Below, piece by piece: positions 58,148 through 64,000 of a stretch of DNA of 64,000 bases; the first letter of the stretch is position 1; every line of letters begins with the position of its first letter. The notes below the pieces were generated by a model. The model ran no database searches, was not told the DNA's origin, and saw nothing but the letters and a program-made list of their open reading frames with translations. The DNA is from Mycolicibacterium tusciae. GTDB taxonomy: Bacteria > Actinomycetota > Actinomycetes > Mycobacteriales > Mycobacteriaceae. The DNA lies in the NCBI RefSeq assembly GCF_002086795.1, contig NZ_MVIM01000005.1, positions 1 to 64,000 of the forward strand, written 5' to 3'. Made by a program: the position numbers and the translations under genes.

Positions 58148-59222
58148 TTCGACGGAGGAGGCGGCGTTCCGGAAACGGTTGCGCGCCTGGCTGACCGAAC
58201 AGAAGGGCAAGTTCCCGACATCCGGTGACGAGTACTGGGCCGCGCAGGGTGCCTGGCATCAGGCGCTGTACGAGCAGGGCTTCTTCGGTACGTCCTGGCC
58301 GAAGGAGTACGGGGGGCAGGACCTGCCCCCGGTGTACGACGTCATCGTCGACGAAGAAATCGCCAAGGCGGGCGCCCCGGCACGGCCCAGCCTCGGGTAT
58401 CTCGTTGTCGCATTCGGTCATCACGGCAGCAAGGAACTGCAACAGCGTTTTCTGCCCGGCATGATCAACGGCACCGAACGATGGTGTCAGGGCTTCTCGG
58501 AACCCGGGGCCGGTTCGGATCTCGCGTCGCTGGCCACGACCGCGGTCCGTGAGGGTGACGAGTACGTGATCCACGGCCACAAGATCTGGACCAGCTACTC
58601 CGACGTCGCCGACTGGTGCCTGCTGCTGGCGCGCACCGACAAGGACGTGCCGAAGCACCGTGGCCTGTCGGCATTCGTCGTCTCGATGCATCAGCCGGGC
58701 GTGGAGCAGCGACCGTTGAAGATGATCAGCGGCGTCACCAAGGAATTCGGCCAGGTGTCCTTCGACGGTGCCCGAGTGCCCGCCGAGAACTTGGTCGGCA
58801 GTCTCGGTGAGGGCTGGAAGCTCGCCATGACCGTCGTCAGCCATGAACGCGAACCCTCGACGCTGGGATTCTCCGCGCGATATGGAAAGCTGGTGCGCCA
58901 GTTGGCCTCCCGAACCGACGAAAGGACACCGGAAGAGTTGTCGTGGGCGTGGGTGCAGACCGAGATGTTACGGCTGCACGTGCGTCGGCGGCTGTCCGAG
59001 CAACTGGACGGCATCACCCACGGCCCGCAGGGGTCGCTGGACAAACTGTTGATGACGTGGGTCGAGCAGTCAGTCGGGCACGCGGCGCTGGCCACAGTCG
59101 GTACGAGCGATCCAGAACTCTTCGGCGCGTACATGTACAGCCGCGCGCAGAGCGTGATGGGCGGGACGTCACAAATTCAGAAGAACATCATCGCGTCGCG
59201 CATCCTCGGGTTAGGGGTCTGA
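58134..59222 (+). CDS. Acyl-CoA dehydrogenase, long subunit (FadE)
   Basis: A 362-residue FAD enzyme with GFSEPGAGSDLASL, the flavin segment KIWTSYSDVADWC and the C-terminal GGTSQIQKNIIASRILGLG. TTG 58134 overlaps the short subunit by 14 bases, so the two are made together and probably form an alpha2beta2 enzyme that introduces a 2,3 double bond. Usual partners of such pairs are branched or bulky acyl-CoAs. Confidence 0.9.
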   Translation: MDFRDSTEEAAFRKRLRAWLTEQKGKFPTSGDEYWAAQGAWHQALYEQGFFGTSWPKEYGGQDLPPVYDVIVDEEIAKAGAPARPSLGYLVVAFGHHGSKELQQRFLPGMINGTERWCQGFSEPGAGSDLASLATTAVREGDEYVIHGHKIWTSYSDVADWCLLLARTDKDVPKHRGLSAFVVSMHQPGVEQRPLKMISGVTKEFGQVSFDGARVPAENLVGSLGEGWKLAMTVVSHEREPSTLGFSARYGKLVRQLASRTDERTPEELSWAWVQTEMLRLHVRRRLSEQLDGITHGPQGSLDKLLMTWVEQSVGHAALATVGTSDPELFGAYMYSRAQSVMGGTSQIQKNIIASRILGLGV

Positions 59223-59223
59223 A

Positions 59224-59991
59224 ATGTATGGCATGCCAGACGAAATCGATGTCAAGGCCGATGGTGATCTCCGCATCATCACGCTCAACCGGCCCGACGA
59301 TCTCAACGCCGTCAACGACGCGCTGCACGTCGGCCTGGCCAAGATCTGGGAGGAGCTCAACGAGGACGCCGGCGCACGGGCGGCGGTGATCACCGGTGCG
59401 GGCCGAGCCTTCTCGGCGGGCGGGGACTTCAACTATCTGGACGAGTTGCGCAACGACGAAGCCCTGCGCCAGAAGACGATCAAGCACGGGCGCGATCTCG
59501 TCATCGGCATGATTCGATGCCGTATCCCGGTCATCGCCGCCGTCAATGGTCCGGCCGTCGGGCTGGGCTGCAGCTTGGCGGCCCTTTCGGACATCGTCTA
59601 CATGGCAGAGAGCGCGTTCTTCGCCGATCCGCACGTATCGATCGGCCTGGTGGCCGCCGACGGCGGGCCCCTCGTGTGGCCGTCGCAGATAAGTCTGTTG
59701 CAGGCCAAGGAGTTTGCCTTCACCGGGATTCGTATCAAGGCCGCCCGTGCGCTCGAGCTGGGCATGGTCAATCACGTCGTCGAGGATCCGTTGGCCGAGG
59801 CGATCGCGTGTGCGAAGAAGGTCATGGAGTTGCCGCAGCAGGCGCTCGAGAGTACCAAGCGCCTGATGAACATCCAGCTCGAGAAGTCGGTGATGGCGTC
59901 GCTGGACTACGCGAACCTGTCCGAATACGTCTCGTTCGGGACTGCCGACTTCAACAAGATCGTGGACGGGCTGATCGCGAAGGACAAGTAG
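59224..59991 (+). CDS. Enoyl-CoA hydratase/isomerase
   Basis: A 255-residue crotonase-fold enzyme. The oxyanion-hole segments are GAGRAFSAGGDFNYL and NGPAVGLGCSLAALSD. The usual hydratase glutamates are not obvious in the FFADPHVSIGLVAADGG region, so hydratase, isomerase or hydrolase activity cannot be decided. AGGGG lies 6 bases before ATG 59224. Last gene of the rightward operon, 2 bases from the convergent SDR. Confidence 0.87.
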   Translation: MYGMPDEIDVKADGDLRIITLNRPDDLNAVNDALHVGLAKIWEELNEDAGARAAVITGAGRAFSAGGDFNYLDELRNDEALRQKTIKHGRDLVIGMIRCRIPVIAAVNGPAVGLGCSLAALSDIVYMAESAFFADPHVSIGLVAADGGPLVWPSQISLLQAKEFAFTGIRIKAARALELGMVNHVVEDPLAEAIACAKKVMELPQQALESTKRLMNIQLEKSVMASLDYANLSEYVSFGTADFNKIVDGLIAKDK

Positions 59992-59993
59992 CG

Positions 59994-60734
59994 CTATGCG
60001 GTGAGCTCTTCCGAGCGCTGGATCGTGCCCGTGATACCGCCGGCGTCTTGCTGAGCCAGCAGTACCGCCGCATTGGCCATTGCCTCAGGCGGTTCGACCA
60101 TCTCCGGTGGTATCTCCACGCCACCGCCGCCGGCCTGCCAACCCTCGGTCAGCACCACCCGCGACGGACTCAGACAGTTCACGGCTATGTTGTCCGCCTT
60201 GAGGTCTGAGGCCAGGCCCAGATACAGCCGCTCCACCGCGGCCTTGGATACCCAGTAGGCGTTCGAGCCGTGCTCGATCATGCCGACGCCGGTCGTGGTG
60301 ATCGCCATCAGCGATCCGCCGCCCCGCGTCTTCACGTGAGGGATGACGGCCTTCGTCACCAGGAATACGCCCGTGAGGTTGACGTTGAGGCACAACTGCC
60401 AGCGCTTGAGCGGCGTTGACTCGATCGGGCCGAGCCACAGCACGCCAGCGTTGGCGACCAGGATGTCGATACCGCCGAACTCCGAAACCGTTGCGGACAC
60501 CGCATTCTCGACGGATTCCTCGCTGGTGACGTCACACTGCACTGGCAAGGCGCGGCCACCTGCTGTCGTGATGCGCTCGGCGACGTCATGAATGGTGCCG
60601 GGCACCTTGCCCTGTTTCTCGGAGCGGGCCGCGACCGCGACCGCGGCCCCCTCGGACGCCAGCGCCGCGGCAACCGTCGCCCCTATGCCGCGGCTGGCAC
60701 CTGCGACGAAGGCGACCTTGCCGGTGAGTCGCAT
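59994..60734 (-). CDS. SDR-family oxidoreductase
   Basis: A 246-residue dehydrogenase with AGASRGIGATVAAALA, NAGVLWLG and Tyr-x3-Lys in AYWVSKAAVERLY. Similar in arrangement to the SDR at 48.8 kb, including the KVPGTIHDVAERI segment, so they may be related isoenzymes. Divergent from meaB across the operator at 60771. Confidence 0.88.
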   Translation of the reverse strand: MRLTGKVAFVAGASRGIGATVAAALASEGAAVAVAARSEKQGKVPGTIHDVAERITTAGGRALPVQCDVTSEESVENAVSATVSEFGGIDILVANAGVLWLGPIESTPLKRWQLCLNVNLTGVFLVTKAVIPHVKTRGGGSLMAITTTGVGMIEHGSNAYWVSKAAVERLYLGLASDLKADNIAVNCLSPSRVVLTEGWQAGGGGVEIPPEMVEPPEAMANAAVLLAQQDAGGITGTIQRSEELTA

Positions 60735-60770
60735 GTGGCCGCCCTTCTTGCAACTGTCACTCTCTCATCG

Positions 60771-60787
60771 AGAGAATAACATTCTCA
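60771..60787. promoter_or_regulatory. Inverted-repeat operator of the mutase cluster
   Basis: AGAGAATAACATTCTCA: 6-bp perfect arms GAGAAT/ATTCTC around AAC, 33 bases before the meaB ATG and 37 bases before the divergent SDR. Same element as at 54214-54230; only the centre differs (AAC against ACC). Confidence 0.75.
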
Positions 60788-60819
60788 TATTGGCCGGACC
60801 CCGGGATAAGCTGGACGCG

Positions 60820-61695
60820 ATGTCCATCGACGAGCTCATCGAGGCGGCACGCAGCGGGTCCACCCGGGCGGCCGGCCGACTGCTGAGCCTGGTCGAAAGT
60901 CCTCGGCGCTCAGAGGTGCTCGATTCGCTGGGCGCGGTACAGGCCCCGCGTGTCGTCGGGGTCACCGGCCCTCCGGGCGCGGGCAAGTCGACGACGGTCG
61001 GCGCGCTGGTCTCCGCGTACCGCGAACGTGACATGCGGGTGGCGGTGCTCGCGGTCGATCCGTCATCGCCCTACAGCGGCGGAGCGCTGCTGGGTGACCG
61101 GATCCGAATGGCCGCGCACATCAACGACTCCGACGTCCTCATCCGATCGGTGGCAACACGCGGCCACCTCGGCGGGCTGGCCGCGGCGGTACCGGCGGCG
61201 ATCAGGTTGCTCGCCGCGTTGTCCTACGACCTGGTCGTGTTGGAGACCGTCGGTGTCGGACAGTCCGAGATCGAGATCGCCGCGATCGCCGACCCGACGA
61301 TCGTCATCCTCAATCCCGGTGCGGGCGACGCGGTTCAGGCGGCGAAAGCCGGTCTGCTGGAGGTTGCGGACATCGTCGTCGTCAACAAGGCGGATCGCGA
61401 AGGTGCCGATCAGACCGTGCGCGACCTGAAGGCCGAGACGAAGGCGCCGATCCTGAAACTCGTGGCCGCAGAAGGACAGGGCATCCCCGAATTGGTGGAG
61501 GTCATCGAGGTCCACCATCGCACCGACAGCCCGGAACGCCGCATGGCGCGCGCGCGTGCGCAGATCCTGTCCCTGGCGCAGACGCGCCTGCGAAGTCACC
61601 CCGATCTGGATCGCCTCGCGTCGCAGGTCGCCGACGGTGAGTCAGATCCATACGGCGCCACTGACCAACTGTTCGTCGCCCCCGTCGAGCCTTAA
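60820..61695 (+). CDS. MeaB/ArgK-type G-protein chaperone of B12-dependent mutase
   Basis: A 291-residue P-loop GTPase. Walker A is GVTGPPGAGKST, followed by DPSSPYSGGALLGDRIRM, ETVGVGQSE and the guanine motif NKAD. MeaB proteins gate cofactor loading and protect acyl-CoA mutases from inactivation. A copy beside a mutase cluster, under the same operator, implies it serves the 49.8-51.8 kb enzyme. ATG 60820 chosen; upstream codons in frame look non-coding. Confidence 0.92.
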   Translation: MSIDELIEAARSGSTRAAGRLLSLVESPRRSEVLDSLGAVQAPRVVGVTGPPGAGKSTTVGALVSAYRERDMRVAVLAVDPSSPYSGGALLGDRIRMAAHINDSDVLIRSVATRGHLGGLAAAVPAAIRLLAALSYDLVVLETVGVGQSEIEIAAIADPTIVILNPGAGDAVQAAKAGLLEVADIVVVNKADREGADQTVRDLKAETKAPILKLVAAEGQGIPELVEVIEVHHRTDSPERRMARARAQILSLAQTRLRSHPDLDRLASQVADGESDPYGATDQLFVAPVEP

Positions 61696-62156
61696 CCGAT
61701 CGTAGGCACGTCCGCCGGGAACGGCTGCGTCGTCACCTGCCCGTCGGTGCTTCGCAGCAGCGGATCGTAGCGACGGTGCAGGATCAACCAGGACCCATCC
61801 TCACGGGTGTATTCGTCGTGGTAGACGCCTGAGATGATCAGGTTGGTGCCCGCCGCGCGCTGGCCGGTCTCCTGAACGAACCAACGGCCAACGGCGCAAT
61901 CGGGATTCGTCTCGTCGACGACGACTCCCCCGGACATCAGGGCCTGCAGGAAGACGTTCCAACCGTCGAGCATCGAAGTGAAGAACGCGACCATCGCTGC
62001 ACGTCCGGCGAACCGGCCCAACTCCGGGGAGTACCACGTGCCCTCGGTCGTGATCGTGCTCGCCACCCCAATAGGGTCTCGCCGAGACGCGGCATCGGCA
62101 TACCGGTGGACGAGACTTCGGATTACCTGCTCATCACTCATGTGAGACAACGTCAT
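61692..62156 (-). CDS. NTF2-like (SnoaL/ketosteroid isomerase-fold) protein
   Basis: A 154-residue cone-fold protein with HRYADAASRRDPIGVASTIT at the N-terminus and a terminal sheet SWLILHRRYDPLLR. Such proteins are isomerases, dehydratases or ligand carriers. ATG 62156 overlaps the upstream TetR gene; ATG 62141 is an alternative. Probably co-transcribed with that regulator. It is convergent with meaB (4-base overlap). Confidence 0.8.
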   Translation of the reverse strand: MTLSHMSDEQVIRSLVHRYADAASRRDPIGVASTITTEGTWYSPELGRFAGRAAMVAFFTSMLDGWNVFLQALMSGGVVVDETNPDCAVGRWFVQETGQRAAGTNLIISGVYHDEYTREDGSWLILHRRYDPLLRSTDGQVTTQPFPADVPTIG

Positions 62157-62736
62157 CGGGGATGCCGAGCATGCGGCTGGTCATTTGCTTCAGCTGGGCG
62201 CGCAATGTCTCGCCATCGACGTCGGCGAGCAGCGGATGCATGACGGCGACGCTGATCGCGCTCGAGAGCATCGCCGCATGCAGACGCGCCTCGACGCCGC
62301 CCTCCGTGCCGAGCAGCGCGGCGTAGAGACGCTCGATGAATCGCTGAAACGGTTCGTACTCCGCCTGCAGGCGGATGATGACCGGATCGAACATCGGGAC
62401 GCGGAAGGCATCGCGGCGGTCGATCGCCTGCTCGACCATCCGGTCGAGCAGCACCGCCCGCGCCCGCAACGGATGACCTTCGGCCTCGGCGGCTTCCAGC
62501 ACATCCTCGAGCTTGCTCATCTCCCGCTCGGTGAGGGCGATGACGATCTCTTCCTTCGTCTTGAACTGGCGGTACACCGCCGCCTTCGTCACGCCCATCT
62601 CGTCGGCGATCATCTGCAACGAGGTTCCGCTGACGCCGCGCTCGGCGATCAGCTTCAACGCCGCATCGAGAACGCGGGTCTGGGCGGCGGTGCGGGTGAT
62701 CTCGCTGAACTTGAGGCCATCCTGTGTGGACGTCAC
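62134..62736 (-). CDS. TetR-family regulator, candidate regulator of the cluster
   Basis: A 200-residue repressor with helix-turn-helix GTSLQMIADEMGVTKAAVYRQFKTK, of the mycobacterial type with a long ligand domain. GTG 62736 is chosen: TACCCT ends 7 bases upstream, fitting a leaderless start, and a perfect 16-bp palindrome overlaps that -10. That palindrome differs from the GAGAAT-N3-ATTCTC element, so either this protein or the next TetR could act on the cluster. Confidence 0.88.
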   Translation of the reverse strand: MTSTQDGLKFSEITRTAAQTRVLDAALKLIAERGVSGTSLQMIADEMGVTKAAVYRQFKTKEEIVIALTEREMSKLEDVLEAAEAEGHPLRARAVLLDRMVEQAIDRRDAFRVPMFDPVIIRLQAEYEPFQRFIERLYAALLGTEGGVEARLHAAMLSSAISVAVMHPLLADVDGETLRAQLKQMTSRMLGIPDDVVSHE

Positions 62737-62746
62737 ATCGACGAGG

Positions 62747-62762
62747 GTAGCCGATCGGCTAC
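62747..62762. promoter_or_regulatory. Palindrome over the tetR promoter
   Basis: GTAGCCGATCGGCTAC is a perfect 16-bp palindrome 10 bases upstream of the GTG at 62736 and overlapping its likely -10 (TACCCT on the minus strand). It also covers the last codon and stop of the next TetR gene. Probably an autorepression site. Confidence 0.65.
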
Positions 62763-63445
62763 TTCGACGACCGTTTTGAAGTCGACCGCGACGGGACGAA
62801 AACCGTCTCGGCGAGCATGCGGCGACACCATGCGCGGTAGGCGTCGACGCTCCACCCGTCGCGGTGGACGATCCGCAGGTAGGTCTCGACGCTGCAGACC
62901 ACCGCCGCAGTTTCGACCAGTTCGTCGAAGGGCACATCGACACGGATCCACTCTCGGTCGCCGAGGGCGCCGAGTACCCGGTGAAATTGGCTGTTGATGC
63001 TCGCGATCAGGGCATCGAGATATCGCTCGAGTTCGGGGTCTGCGTTGGCGCCGCCGAAGAGTGCAGGCGCCAACCGCGCGGTCCGCTGGTGGATGACCAC
63101 CGCGGCCTCCGCAAGGTAGTCCAATGCCTCGTCAAGGTCGGCGATCTCCAGCAGGCGGCGGCCGATGTCGAGGTTCAAGACACTCTCTTCACCGGCCACG
63201 CCGACCGCGGAGTACTCGACCGCGGCGATCAGCAGCGCGGCCTTCGGGCCCTGTCCCTGAACGGTTTCGGCGGACACCCCGGCGGCCGCGGCGATCTTCG
63301 CGAGTGTCGTGCGCGCGTACCCGTCGGCGGCGAACAGTTCAGCGGCCGCGGCGAACACCCGCGACCGCGTCGCCTCCGCCTGCTGCTGCCGCAGTCGCGA
63401 TCGGTACGCCCGCGAGGGCTGAGCGGATATTGACTTGGGTGACAC
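62759..63445 (-). CDS. TetR-family regulator
   Basis: A 228-residue regulator with helix-turn-helix RTTLAKIAAAAGVSAETVQGQG; the third helix lacks the usual Tyr-Phe pair. GTG 63445 chosen; TAGTAT on the minus strand ends about 8 bases upstream, so a leaderless start is likely. Divergent from the glycosyltransferase (52-base gap), which may be its target. Confidence 0.85.
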   Translation of the reverse strand: MSPKSISAQPSRAYRSRLRQQQAEATRSRVFAAAAELFAADGYARTTLAKIAAAAGVSAETVQGQGPKAALLIAAVEYSAVGVAGEESVLNLDIGRRLLEIADLDEALDYLAEAAVVIHQRTARLAPALFGGANADPELERYLDALIASINSQFHRVLGALGDREWIRVDVPFDELVETAAVVCSVETYLRIVHRDGWSVDAYRAWCRRMLAETVFVPSRSTSKRSSK

Positions 63446-63497
63446 AGTAATGAATACTACACCACCATAGTCATTCGCCGATTGGGCGGGGGGAACA

Positions 63498-64000
63498 ATG
63501 TCATCGATCGTCATCGTCAGCTTCCCCGCGCACGGTCATGTGGCGCCGCTGTTGACGGTCGCCGAGAACTTCGTCAATCGTGGCGACCACGTCCGATTTG
63601 TCACCGGTGCACTGTTCGCCGACAAGGTCGCCGCCACGGGCGCGACCTTCGTGCAGGTCCATCCCGACGCCGACTTCGACGACACGCCGCTGAGTGAGCG
63701 GTTTCCCGAACGCGCGCGGTTGAAGGGGCCCAGTGCGGCTGCGCACGATATCGAGCACGTCTTCGCCAAGCCCGTCAAGTATCAGTACGCCACGATTACG
63801 GCGGCGCTCGCGGCGCAACCCGCCGACGTCGTGATCGCCGACCCGGTTTCCCTTGGGGCGGCGTTCCTTTTGCGGGACCCACGGCCGGTGCGGCCGGCGG
63901 TAATCATGTGCGGAATTATTCCCCTTCCCCTCGAGAGCCCTGACACCGCGCCGTACGGCATGGGTCTGCCGCCTGCACGATTTCTGAATCGGCCGCGAAA
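63498..64000 (+). CDS. GT1-type (UGT/MGT-like) glycosyltransferase, N-terminal part
   Basis: Open from ATG 63498 to the window end (167 codons seen). The N-terminus SSIVIVSFPAHGHVAPLLTV is typical of GT-B glycosyltransferases of the UGT/macrolide-glycosyltransferase group, where His in PAHGHV acts as base. The nucleotide-sugar half lies beyond the window. Acceptor unknown; mycobacterial relatives glycosylate glycopeptidolipids or small molecules. Confidence 0.85.
   Translation, partial: MSSIVIVSFPAHGHVAPLLTVAENFVNRGDHVRFVTGALFADKVAATGATFVQVHPDADFDDTPLSERFPERARLKGPSAAAHDIEHVFAKPVKYQYATITAALAAQPADVVIADPVSLGAAFLLRDPRPVRPAVIMCGIIPLPLESPDTAPYGMGLPPARFLNRPR

Overview
The window is high-GC DNA from a rapidly growing Mycobacterium (Mycolicibacterium type). 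The evidence is gene order. From the 3' end of an rRNA operon (1-69) to about 35.8 kb it follows, gene by gene, the M. tuberculosis segment Rv1316c (ogt) to Rv1343c (lprD) as I remember it. Many starts are GTG, there are several likely leaderless starts, and stop/start overlaps (ATGA, GTGA) are common. Locus equivalences are from memory and were not searched.

Layout. 1-2.1 kb: end of 5S rRNA, a 14-bp-stem terminator, and the alkylation-repair pair ogt/alkA. 2.3-4.6 kb: a secreted protein and a fatty-acyl-AMP ligase that sit where M. tuberculosis has no counterpart. 4.7-10.4 kb: class III cyclase, nucS, a Zn-ribbon protein, methylmalonyl-CoA epimerase, fadA4, a DUF3817 protein and a thioredoxin-like TPR protein. 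10.4-18.4 kb: GlgE/GlgB/GlgP alpha-glucan genes plus a Vgb-like beta-propeller. 18.4-24 kb: MspA-like porin, zinc metalloprotease lipoprotein, dinG, pncB1. 24-31 kb: clpS, DUF2017, P1 peptidase, mec-cysO-cysM (CysO-dependent cysteine synthesis), rhomboid, murI, a frameshifted Rv1339-like phosphodiesterase, rph. 31-36 kb: CsbD-like protein, rdgB, drug exporter, TetR plus haloalkane dehalogenase with a clear operator, Rv1342c/LprD-like proteins. 35.8-36.7 kb: a free-standing LAGLIDADG/helix-turn-helix gene next to tRNA-Leu(UAG). 36.7-47 kb: accessory metabolism and regulators (an amidase with an in-frame stop, SRPBCC, WhiB/TetR divergent pair, AraC, amidohydrolase, two MHS transporters of which one is frameshifted, DUF1445, a second cyclase).

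47-63.4 kb is the most interesting part: a dense acyl-CoA catabolic cluster built around a two-subunit coenzyme B12-dependent mutase (49817-51849). It also holds a MeaB-type chaperone, an F420 (LLM) oxidoreductase, a class III CoA-transferase, a 2Fe-2S ferredoxin, two AMP-forming ligases, a two-gene acyl-CoA dehydrogenase, an enoyl-CoA hydratase, two SDRs, an NTF2-like protein and two TetR regulators. Three promoter regions of the cluster share a GAGAAT-N3-ATTCTC element or half-sites of it, which suggests one regulon. A solitary TnpB gene with an apparently complete RuvC triad lies inside the operon and overlaps the start of the next gene. The window ends inside a GT1-type glycosyltransferase.

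Four genes show single-base damage or a missing start (dinG start, Rv1339-like, amidase, MHS transporter). At least two fit a missing base in a short C/G run, so assembly error must be excluded before calling them biology. No gene-free stretch exceeds about 200 bases. I saw no CRISPR array.
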